In this document: one piece after another, positions 1 to 8,660 of the stretch | Layout: the number at the start of each line of letters is the position of its first letter | Numbering within the stretch: the stretch's first letter is position 1 | Assembly (NCBI RefSeq): GCF_000149955.1 | Contig: NC_030988.1 | Location: forward strand, 1,250,167 to 1,314,166 | DNA from: Fusarium oxysporum f. sp. lycopersici 4287 | Taxonomy: Eukaryota; Ascomycota; Sordariomycetes; Hypocreales; Nectriaceae | Length of the DNA stretch: 64,000 nt | Direction of reading: 5' to 3' | Notes under the pieces: model-generated | Seen by the model: the letters and a program-made list of their open reading frames with translations, nothing else | Told to the model about the DNA's origin: nothing | Databases searched by the model: none | Program-made: the position numbers and the translations under genes

Positions 1-121
1 TCTTCTTCCCGTTGGTCATTTTTATCTACTTATCGAAATGTATACCTAAGTTCGAGGGTTAGTTGTTATCACTGCCGCTGGATCAAAGTCAACATTCATT
101 CCAATCAGCAGAGTTTAACCA

Positions 122-3100
122 ATGCAGCGACCTCTAAAGTGCGCTTGGGGTATTCCGTGTTTTAGCGAATATCAGCGTCGCGAGATGCATCAGAGTCTTA
201 AAAGTGGCCTAGCGCAGCACCGCCACAATGTTGTGGCGTATTGCATGACGCGGGAAGATCTTATCAGTCAGGTGATAATGCAGCACCGTATACAAGTTGG
301 TTCGAGCATCCCCGCGCGCTTGGATCTCCCAGCCGCAAGCAACGGGTACATAAGTAGCGTGAGGCTCCAGTCGCATCCGCCTCGCACCAACTTTCTCAGC
401 AACACTATGTCCACACACAATCCTCTCGTCTCGACAATTGTCTCAATATGCACAGGTGTGCTGGAATTGTCTTCGAGTCTCAGTGCACTACATCACAAGG
501 TTCCCGATAAATCCCCTCAAACAAAGCGACAGACGCTTTCCCAGTCGATCAGGCAAGTTGCAGTGCAACCCAAGACTCCGGTTGCTGAGCTACTGGTGAC
601 ATTCTTGGATGAATTGGATAATTTGAGTGGCCTGGCGCAGGTAATACTATCGCAGACAGAAGAGGCCCAGGTTCATGCCCAGAATCCTATGGTTCCCAGC
701 AATGAACAAGTCATGGACAAAGTGACGAATTCCCTACAGATGGACAGCCGATCCGAGACGCCATGCGAGCGGCATATCGATATACAACTCGGAATCTCTG
801 AGCAAGAGGTCGCGTCAGAATCTCAGGCAAGCGAGATCTCATGGTCACGGCCTGCACAGACATCTGACGACCAACAGCCCGTCGGGTCAAAGGGTGTGAC
901 CATGACTGTGAATGATTTGGCCGCAACAAATAGTCCGCCTGACTCACCCAAGGACGGAGGCAACGACATCAATGTCCATGGCGCAGTCTACGTACCAACG
1001 ACCCCGAGCCCAGCCAAGCAAAGTGCAAGAGCCGGCCTAAATACAAACCCCGAGCGTGGATCATTCGCAAGGAGCCACTCGGCTGTGACTGAATCATCAG
1101 AGGCCTCCACGGCCGCAGACACGTCACCAGCCGGTTCTGTTGCGACTCACATCACATGGCCGGCAAACTCTGGTAGGGCATGTGACGAGGATGAAGCCAT
1201 GTTGGACGTCGATGACGGAGGCCTCAACATGATCACTGACTCTTGCTCGCCACAGCATCCCGCGACCAATGACACAGCTAGCTCTCAGAGTCCTTCAGTC
1301 GACGACCAGGCGCCAAGGAGTCCCACTCAAAGTCCTACGGCAGTCGCCAGGGCTGGCCAGTCGCCACTGGCCTGTGCGGCCGACAATAGGGCCAACCCTC
1401 CACCAACGGTAGACAGCGACATAAGCACCTATTCTAGAAAGCCTCATGCAGATGACGGTTTAGTTCAAGTGCTCGAATCAGCCATGGACATTCTCTGCGC
1501 TGTTGCAGCGAACTCGCTAATGCAGGGTCATTCACCAGGGAATGGAGATGACCAACACGCCAACGACCAACAAACACAGTCTCCCTCCCCCAGCCCAGCC
1601 AGTGAAGGAAGCGATACCGCTAGCGAAGGAGCCGACCGGAATACCAGAACGAACACACCACCAATGATACAGTTCACGCCATCCAATAGATCACGCTCAG
1701 ATCCTCCTGCGACAACGGTCACTCTCACGCCCGCTGATATGGAAATGCTCGTCCCCAGGCTTGCCGAGATGGAAGGTGAGGGTGACTCACAGCACTCCTC
1801 TGTTCCACTCAGGAATGTTGACCTGGCCCACATGCAAGAGAGGGTCAAGACGACTGATGAAAAGTGGCAGACTACGAGCACTCGGTATGAGGCAGGTCCG
1901 AAAGGTGAGGGGTACGCAAGGATCTACGTCTCGAGTAGCCGACCTCCGATCAACTGGGAGGGTTTCACTGCTGAATGTAAGCGGCCAACACTTACCGAAA
2001 TCGAGTCAATATTTGAAAAGTACGCCTTAGATCCTCCCCAAGAAGATATTCCGTATTATATCGGTAATCTCGACATTCTTCCTGGTGAGCGTTTGGATCC
2101 TGGACCTGAGATCACGGGAAACCCTGACCTCAAGGACCTGCATGTCGCATATCACCACATTGGTGGTCCCGGTTCCGGGAACCGCACACATGGGGAAGAC
2201 ATCAAAAACTTTCGATCCTATAACGAGGTTTACTTCGGACCCGGGTATAAACTGTGGCTAGCGATTGAAAAACATCACATAGCCAAGTTTAATGCATTTG
2301 TCGAAGCAAACTGGAGGTGTTGCAAATGCGACCAGTTTGTTTCGCACCAATCTCTTCTTCTAGCTCCCTCCAGGCTCAAGAAGGAGGGCATAGATTATAT
2401 CGTTGCAGCCGTCGGACGTGGGGAAGCCTTCTACACCTTACCGGGACAGCAACATGCGATCATCAATTTTGGACATTGCGCCGCTCATTCCATTAACTAC
2501 GTACCCCCTGGGGAGAAAATTGACTTTAGCAAGGTCACTGCGTGTACCGAGGATGGCATGTATGCTATTGGGAAAAAGTACGGCCAAACCACTGCCTCCC
2601 CACAGGAATTGGCGCAAGCCAACAAACGGAAAGCACATCAGCAACTCTCCCAAGTCGCGCCTAAAAGATTGACACGCACCAACACCACACCCCAGCGAGA
2701 GTTAGTCGAGATCGAGCAAGGCCTATCAGAGATACCTTATCGTCGAATACAAATCGACCACCAACATCCCTCGACTGCAGAGTTGAATGTATACAAGCAA
2801 GTTGCTGCCGTGCGTAGCACAATGGCCATACAACAGTTCATTACTCTGGTAAAGGATTGGAAGAATGAAGAGGCCACCGTCCATATCGACAAGACTAAAG
2901 ACAAGCTAAACCAGTCAGTGCAATCAGTGAAATTCTTTGAAGGCAGAACAAAGTTATCGAAGTTCGGACTTCGGCTCACTCAAAGAAAACTAGCTCGTGA
3001 AGCTGACACGGTAAAGGGGCCTATACAAAAGCAGCTTAAACCAGGCTTTCTTGACAAACTTGCAGCTGATCACTGTATGACGAAAGATCGGCTGAAAGAC

Positions 3101-3457
3101 CATATTCAAGAGGGCAGACAATGGAATTCTATCTGCAAATCACACGATGGGTTGCTCCCCTTTATCCTCTTGGACTCAAAAAATCCTTTCGGGATTAAAA
3201 AACAAAACTGGACCAATCTCTATCGCGAAGAATTTACCAAGGAGGCGAATGCATTCCGCAGTCTACTTGATGATGAGTATATGAGGAACCTATGTGAAGC
3301 AGGAAAGTCCTTTGAAGATCGAGTTTTAGAGAAGGTTTTTAATGGCAGCGTTTCGGATACTGGCGGGTTTCTATGGGAGGAGAACGAGCTGGACCCGGCT
3401 TCAGACAACATCGATGAGTTACTTAAGCAGCAGGTCACCAGAAATGGAGGCACGTGA
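122..3457 (+). CDS. JmjC-domain-like protein with long disordered N-terminus
   Basis: Single open frame of 1111 codons. Residues about 1-570 are low-complexity and rich in Ser, Pro, Thr and Gln, with many SP and TP pairs. The central part resembles a JmjC (cupin-fold dioxygenase) domain: GGPGSGNRTHGED places H690 and E692 where the family has its HxD/E metal ligands, SYNEVYFGPGYKLWLAI matches the conserved strand after them, and GEAFYTLPGQQHAIINFGH gives H778 as the third ligand, followed by AAHSIN. A Cys-rich patch (RCCKCDQF) lies between. The rest, about residues 830-1111, is Lys/Glu-rich and unrecognised. Family members are Fe(II)/2-oxoglutarate enzymes such as histone lysine demethylases; activity and substrate here are inference. 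The start is the first ATG of the frame, and upstream exons cannot be excluded. No frameshift or stop is visible, unlike in its neighbours. Confidence 0.75.
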   Translation: MQRPLKCAWGIPCFSEYQRREMHQSLKSGLAQHRHNVVAYCMTREDLISQVIMQHRIQVGSSIPARLDLPAASNGYISSVRLQSHPPRTNFLSNTMSTHNPLVSTIVSICTGVLELSSSLSALHHKVPDKSPQTKRQTLSQSIRQVAVQPKTPVAELLVTFLDELDNLSGLAQVILSQTEEAQVHAQNPMVPSNEQVMDKVTNSLQMDSRSETPCERHIDIQLGISEQEVASESQASEISWSRPAQTSDDQQPVGSKGVTMTVNDLAATNSPPDSPKDGGNDINVHGAVYVPTTPSPAKQSARAGLNTNPERGSFARSHSAVTESSEASTAADTSPAGSVATHITWPANSGRACDEDEAMLDVDDGGLNMITDSCSPQHPATNDTASSQSPSVDDQAPRSPTQSPTAVARAGQSPLACAADNRANPPPTVDSDISTYSRKPHADDGLVQVLESAMDILCAVAANSLMQGHSPGNGDDQHANDQQTQSPSPSPASEGSDTASEGADRNTRTNTPPMIQFTPSNRSRSDPPATTVTLTPADMEMLVPRLAEMEGEGDSQHSSVPLRNVDLAHMQERVKTTDEKWQTTSTRYEAGPKGEGYARIYVSSSRPPINWEGFTAECKRPTLTEIESIFEKYALDPPQEDIPYYIGNLDILPGERLDPGPEITGNPDLKDLHVAYHHIGGPGSGNRTHGEDIKNFRSYNEVYFGPGYKLWLAIEKHHIAKFNAFVEANWRCCKCDQFVSHQSLLLAPSRLKKEGIDYIVAAVGRGEAFYTLPGQQHAIINFGHCAAHSINYVPPGEKIDFSKVTACTEDGMYAIGKKYGQTTASPQELAQANKRKAHQQLSQVAPKRLTRTNTTPQRELVEIEQGLSEIPYRRIQIDHQHPSTAELNVYKQVAAVRSTMAIQQFITLVKDWKNEEATVHIDKTKDKLNQSVQSVKFFEGRTKLSKFGLRLTQRKLAREADTVKGPIQKQLKPGFLDKLAADHCMTKDRLKDHIQEGRQWNSICKSHDGLLPFILLDSKNPFGIKKQNWTNLYREEFTKEANAFRSLLDDEYMRNLCEAGKSFEDRVLEKVFNGSVSDTGGFLWEENELDPASDNIDELLKQQVTRNGGT

Positions 3458-3473
3458 CTAAGATAACAGCTTA

Positions 3474-3501
3474 GTCAGAAAAAGCTACAGCGTTTTCTGA
3501 C
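3474..3501 (+). other. Inverted repeat just past the JmjC stop codon
   Basis: GTCAGAAAA at 3474-3482 is followed after 10 nt by its exact complement TTTTCTGAC. It lies about 20 nt beyond the stop and could be a 3' UTR hairpin. No function is shown. Confidence 0.4.
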
Positions 3502-3539
3502 TCAGCATATACTTCATGACTACCCTACACTTGAGTAAG

Positions 3540-4466
3540 TATCCCTTGAGTTGTGTTGAACCACTCTCCCCTGTAAAAATTCTTTCTTGGCACGCACTGT
3601 TAGTGCCGTGTTAGGAGCGGGATTTTCTGCAGGCCACGCGACCACACAAAACTGCGGGGATGCTATCGGCTCCCTAACAGCAGTTTTCAGAGAAGGAATT
3701 TTGGAGAGTTCGCCTTCTCTGACAACACCTTTGTCGGATCTAATGGCGGCACCTCAGAACCAGAACGCCTTAGATATCGGAGGACGATGCCCATGGCATC
3801 GGTAGCGACATCCTCCCGATCAACGACGCCGATTGCGATGGGTTTTTCTCCTTTGAAGGCAAGCCGCACCGTCGGCCTCTGATTCCTTCCCGAGGTTTTT
3901 CCCTGCCGCCGCGACAGTCGACTACGAGCTACAACTTGGTTACTGGAGATTGTGGACTGCGTCGGCAGATGTAGTGATGCGCGAGAGAATTCTGGTCGGT
4001 GGAAAAAGTTCGACAATAGATTGCCCCCGAACCCGCTGACGGGTGACGGGCTTGAGAAATACAGCACCTTTTGTGCCATTGGTATGCTGGATGGTGAAGG
4101 AAGCGGGGTTTCCCTGTACCTAGCTAGCTCAGCACGTCTTTTGCTCCAGTAGGAGATCTGGCTTCGTTACAGCCACCCAGACGAAAAATATACAAACAAA
4201 CAAAACAAACAAAAAAGTTGTGTTGAACCTCCCGGCCGTACCAGGCCCCACATGCCCACCATCTTCTAGGAGGTACATGGGTGGAACCTCTTAATAGATT
4301 GGGAACGTGAGCAGTGTGATGTAGCGATTTGTAACTCGAGAGATTGCCGGTACTTCTATCACAGGCTGAAATGGGGGGGCGACAGGTATCTTTTAATTGA
4401 CGCATTTTAATTGGCTGTAACCCCCTACTGTGACCTGGCGGGAGGTTCAACACAACTCAAGGGATA
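3540..4466. mobile_element. MITE-like element with about 29-bp inverted ends, split by retroposon A
   Basis: The left end starts GTATCCCTTGAGTTGTG at 3540 and the right end finishes as its complement, CACAACTCAAGGGATAC, at 4466. The match continues inward through GAACCTCCCG. The left arm is interrupted after position 3563 by retroposon A. Without it the element is about 260 bp and noncoding. No clear target duplication is visible outside the ends, so the superfamily is unassigned. Confidence 0.65.
3564..4216 (+). mobile_element. Noncoding retroposon, copy A (653 bp)
   Basis: The element is bounded by a 13-bp direct duplication, GTTGTGTTGAACC, at 3551-3563 and 4217-4229. It begins ACTCTCCCCTGTAAAAATTC and ends with a CCAGTAGGAGA motif, a GACGAAAAATA stretch and a CAAA-type simple tail. 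A long variable-size target duplication plus a 3' simple repeat is the hallmark of target-primed reverse transcription, so this is a SINE-like or LINE-derived non-autonomous retroposon. Copy B (49665-50321, opposite strand) matches it nearly end to end. Copies C (38297) and D (24278) share the 5' end, and C also shares the 3' end. A 130-codon antisense frame (3687-4079) is kept in B, but many of its differences change amino acids and I do not regard it as coding. Confidence 0.8.
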
Positions 4467-4517
4467 CAAACTTAGATAACTGTCTTAAATTATAATCTAG
4501 CCTTAGGTATTTCGATT

Positions 4518-5054
4518 TCATTCTGCAAGCCAAAAGTCGCGCTTGTCCAAACTATATACTCGGTCTTTGTTACACTTGCCAAATAATACTCGTGGATTCA
4601 AAACACTGGCATCGCTGTTAGGCCAGCACTTGCGTGATCTGGCAGCTTCACTCAAACTGATGCGAATGCCGCTCGTCTTTATGCAGACAGCTGACTGAAG
4701 CGTTTGATTAGAAAGACGCGCGATACGATTGAAGAAGGACTTCCAAGTGCCACTGAACAGCGTTACATTGCGTAATGCCAGTTGCTGCAGCTGGTGTTGA
4801 CAAACAAAATCGATCAAGTCATTCTCTAAAGTCCATTTCAAAGACTGTAGGGCTATTTTTTGGCCACTGGCCTGTCCTCCAGACTCGGGACATAAAACAA
4901 GTTCTTGTAGGTTCGGGAATGACCATAGAAATTGCTGCACTTCGCCATGCTTATAACCGCGCACCACTAAGTTGCTGACGTTCAAAGACACAATATTCTC
5001 GTTAACAACGAGCCATTCCTCGTTCTGTATGTCGAACGTTCTGAGAATGTTCAC
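4518..5054 (-). CDS. Small hypothetical protein, LRR/F-box-like fragment
   Basis: Frame of 178 codons, unrecognised by name. The pattern SLNVSNLVVRGY, FLWSFPNLQELVLCP, LKWTLEN, LQQLALRNVTLF resembles irregular leucine-rich repeats of fungal F-box/LRR proteins, but no F-box is visible at the N-terminus. It may be the C-terminal remnant of a larger gene. It sits between a MITE and the NLR relic, so a fragment is as likely as an intact gene. Confidence 0.4.
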   Translation of the reverse strand: MNILRTFDIQNEEWLVVNENIVSLNVSNLVVRGYKHGEVQQFLWSFPNLQELVLCPESGGQASGQKIALQSLKWTLENDLIDFVCQHQLQQLALRNVTLFSGTWKSFFNRIARLSNQTLQSAVCIKTSGIRISLSEAARSRKCWPNSDASVLNPRVLFGKCNKDRVYSLDKRDFWLAE

Positions 5055-5298
5055 CCTAGTTATTTAAGGAATACGAAGTAAGGTTGGTAATAGCCTGTAT
5101 GTGAGATTCTCTACTCTTACTTTAAAGAAAGGGACAACCCGTATCTTTTAGCGAAGTTCATTGTAGTACGCACTCTTGCACATTCCCCGCAGCGGCGTAT
5201 GCCAAAGATCTCCTGCGCCAGATTCCTCCCAGTAAGGTCGAGGCCGAGAAGCCTATTAGCGAAGTCCTCGGTTCTAGTTAGCATCATAATGCTAGCTC
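5055..5298 (+). other. Possible upstream exon region of the NLR relic
   Basis: About 244 bp before the NLR frame. From about 5190 a frame reads AYAKDLLRQIPPSKVEAEKP, plausible as part of an N-terminal exon, and a CTAAACAG acceptor-like site lies near 5323. No convincing complete exon could be defined. Confidence 0.25.
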
Positions 5299-7079
5299 AT
5301 GCTTCCTCTTCTGACCCTAAACAGTCGAATCCACAGGAACGAAACCAAACATGCAGTGATGAGCATGGCATCTGACCATCGTTTCGCCAAGGTCGAGGGA
5401 TGGCTGTCCCCGCCAGATTATTCAACCAATGCCAACTTGGCAAGAGAACGACGTCATCCCGGCACCGGGACCTGGCTTCTAAACAGTCCCGCCTTCCGGG
5501 AGTGGACAGTTGGAACACGCTGGCACCTGTGGCTCTACGGGCTGGCAGGGGCTGGCAAGACCATTCTGAGTACGACGATTCTGGATCATCTTCTGCAAAT
5601 AGACACCCACACTACGCTTGCCTTCTTCTTTGACTTTAACGATGCCAGGAAACAGAAACTGGAGAATCTCCTACGCTCGCTGGCAGTTCAGCTTTATCAT
5701 ACCGGGAACGAAGCCGCGAGAAGACTTGATAGTCTTTTCACTTCACATGATGGACGGAGACAACCAGATACGAATGCCTTATCAGCCTGTGTTGACACAA
5801 TGATACAAACTGCTGGAAAGGTTTTCATCATCATTGACGCTTTAGACGAGTGTATAGGGAGAGAAGAGCTTCTGCATTGGATCGGAGGCTTGAGATCCAG
5901 TAACACCCAGCTTGTCGTGACTGGCCGGCCAGAGGCAGACTTACGATGCAAGATCTCTCTTCTCTTTGATAAGTGTAATTGCGTCTTACGTAACAAGAAG
6001 GTTGTCAACGCCGATATTCGCGCCTATGTCACGGCAACGCTTGAACAGAAGCCTGGTTTCGTGGATAGGAACCTATCTCAAGATATTCTGGACAGAATCC
6101 GTGACAAAATCGGAGATGGAGCCGACGGGATGCAAGTTTTGACCCAGGTCATGAATATAAGTCAAACATTCTTCTGACATTCGTCGCAGGTTTAGATGGG
6201 CAGCTTGTCAACTAGAGAGTTTCGCTAGATGTCTGAGCCCGAAAGACATCAAGATAGCTCTCAGGTCTTTGCCCCGGGATCTGAATGAGACATATTACCG
6301 CATGGTCCAAAACAAGAGCAGCGCGATTCGTCTCCTGCAGTTTCTCGTCCACACCAGGCGGCCTCTGACACTACCAGAGGCCGTCGAAGTAATAACCACA
6401 GAGATAAATCAAGAGCCTCGAGGTTTCAACGTTAAACGCAGACTATTTCAAGCAGCCGACATCCTGCGATACTGCCCCAGCTTGGTGATAATCGCCGAAG
6501 TCACGAATGACGCTGAGACCGTGGACGAACTTCATCTTGCTCACTTCTCTGTCAAAGAGTATCTTCTTGAACAAGCCCAGTTCGACCTCGAAAGTGCAAG
6601 CATTGTCATCACCAAAACCTGCCTGACTTATCTTGCCGATATCAGGGGCAGTCACAGCACAATCAGATCCGATTTCCGCAGTGGCACGGTATGCAGCAGA
6701 ATACTGGACGGAATACGCCGCCTTCGGTCGAGACTTCTGAAGGAATCGTTCGAGTTACAGTTAATTTTTTAAAAGACGAGACAACGTTTCAACGGTGGTG
6801 TCGATTGTATCAGGCCGACCGTCGGTGGGACCATAAACCAGGACCTCCTAGAGCACCCAGACTGTATTATGCTTGTTTAGCTGGACTCCCAGGGGCCGCA
6901 AGAGATCTGACGACAGAGGGAGCAGACGTCAACGCGCAGGGCAGCCAATACGGCACTGCTCTATAGGCTACTTTACGTGAGGATAATCTAGAGGTCGTGC
7001 AATTTCTCAATCTGAACGGCGCCAAGATGACCAGAAAGCGATCCAGCTCGACAAACATCAGGGAACGAACGAAGTTACC
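5299..7079 (+). pseudogene. NACHT-ankyrin NLR-like protein, pseudogene
   Basis: Exon 1 (5299-6131) carries a NACHT NTPase: P-loop GLAGAGKT at residues 81-88, Walker B IIIDALDEC near 175-183, and sensor-like VVTGRPEADL. A 58-nt intron with a GC donor (GCAAGT at 6132) and CAG acceptor (6189) joins the frames as DGM-FRWAACQLES, the usual NLR sequence. Exon 2 continues into the helical region (RPLTLPEAVEVI; HLAHFSVKEYLLE). Near 6679 and 6722 two single-base insertions are needed to follow the family sequence ARYAAEYWTEYAA then TSEGIVRVTVNFLKDETTFQ. One ankyrin-like segment (LYYACLAGLPGAARDL, GADVNAQG) then meets TAG at 6964-6966 where CAG is expected. Fungal NLRs act in nonself recognition and regulated cell death. 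This copy is broken and lacks an N-terminal effector domain and most ankyrin repeats. Confidence 0.8.
6132..6189 (+). other. GC-AG intron in the NLR relic
   Basis: The donor reads AT then GCAAGT and the acceptor CGTCGCAG. Splicing restores an uninterrupted methionine codon (AT+G) and the conserved GMFRWAACQLE segment. A GT donor at 6135 would instead put TAG in frame. GCAAGT is the standard form of rare GC-AG introns. Confidence 0.7.
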
Positions 7080-8311
7080 TCGTCTTTAGACTACTGGTTT
7101 CGCTTAAACCTACGACCAAACCTCCAGCCTTTATCCTGTCGAAGCCATGGTCCCTAACTGTCATTCGTACCCAAGTAATTGGGTCAACGTTGTTCCTATC
7201 TTTATTCTACTCTAACCGAATACAGACGCACGGGTAATTCCCTAGACGGAATTTTGTTTGATGCAGACATATTGAGATGGCGTAGAGACGAGTTTATGAG
7301 GTAGGTGTGAGAAGAACATGAGTCGGAGATGGTATAGTAATAGACTTAATACATATGTTAGGATTTACCTATAAGGACCGAGGTGTTATCTAAGGGCAGA
7401 GATGGTACACAGTTGAGCTTAGAAAGCTTCCAGTGATATTATGTGGCAAGGCGTACCTGCGTAGTAGTATATCGTCGGGCAAGAGCTTGAGCCCACTGGA
7501 GGACCAGTTGTTAAGTTCGGCGATTCAGAGCTGAAAGAGATGGGCTGACCGCGCTTCTGCAGAAACATGAATCTCTAACTTGCATCAAGTTCGCAGACCC
7601 TCGTGTGCCTGCTTTGCGCGCGGCTGACGTGCTCCGTCCGGAACGACCCACAGTCGGTGAGATGTGGGCCGGCCGGCGCGAGGCCGTGGGAGGATGCTGC
7701 GATTAATTTGGCCCCGTTGACCCGGTTTCTTACCGGGGCTTAGACCAAATCCCGTTCCCGTTCGGCTCCCTCAGCGGTTCCGCACCGGGGCTCAGGCCAA
7801 GCTACGCTAGGCTCCTCTGTAAATCCGTCCCCTCTCTTTAAGCAGTTCAATTTTCACTTTCCACAGTGTTCATGTCTACCTTAACGAAAGACCTCTTGAT
7901 TGCGAATTCTTCTATCGAGCTGCGGTTTCCTCCTGCTGCAGAAATGGGCTCCCGGATCATGGGCCGGAATTGATCCCATAATTTTTCCCTAGCTGATCAT
8001 CAGCACTGCATCAACATCATGCACGATATCAGGTGTGTCCATGCCAGATGACTTGTCGACTAATTGGCAACGACGTAAAATAGATAGACTATCCAGGTAT
8101 AGATCTGATGAACAACGCGGATAAAAGAGGACCTTCTGGAAGGGCTGCAGAAGATTTACGGTTATCTAGCAAGAGGGACATCGGGGATATTAAACAGCAT
8201 TATGCTTACTAACTTGCAATCTTTCCGTACTGACAAGACCAATTGCAATACTCTGAATTAAACAGTGTAGTTGTCATAACAAGACAGCCGTCTTCCGTAA
8301 ATGTGAGTAAA
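7080..8311. other. No gene recognised
   Basis: About 1.2 kb without a supportable frame. A GC-rich patch at 7610-7830 contains the repeated phrases ACCGGGGCT and TCAGGCCAAGC or TTAGACCAAAT. It looks like decayed intergenic or repeat DNA. Confidence 0.5.
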
Positions 8312-8660
8312 CATCAACCTCTTGGATCCATTAATTGTAACAGACAAAGCCGAAAGAGCAACAAAGTGACGGGAAAGCATATGCGAGATCCTTCCAACAT
8401 GCCAAGACACAATACATGGAGGGAGTCTTGCCTTAAGACGCTCAGTTTCTTTGTGTTGGCCAACGGGCAAGGGCAGCCATACGCCTCCTGTCGTCGCCCT
8501 TGATGCGACTTCCCAGGAAGTAGCACATCTTCAAGCCAAACTCGCCCGCAGAGATTGCACCTCGACGGAAAAGGCATCTGGTACATGCTTGCCCGTCACC
8601 GACTTCCTTTTCCGGCTTTGTCTGTTACAATTGATGGATCCAAGAGGTTGTCGATCATGA
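8312..8660. repeat. Inverted duplication of the 3' end of the kinase-like pseudogene
   Basis: Plus-strand 8312-8395 repeats, in opposite orientation, the coding sequence at 8660-8580. Both arms begin CAACCTCTTGGATCCAT and continue AATTGTAACAGACAAAGCC, then GTGACGGG and AAGCAT. The arms are about 85 percent alike and separated by about 185 bp, so the locus could fold back. Some differences are C/T or G/A changes. Confidence 0.7.

Noticed and set aside
3687..4079. 130-codon frame on the minus strand of retroposon A, also present in copy B
   Set aside because: Conserved only because the two copies are near-identical; about ten amino-acid changes in 130 and no family motif. Copies C and D lack it.
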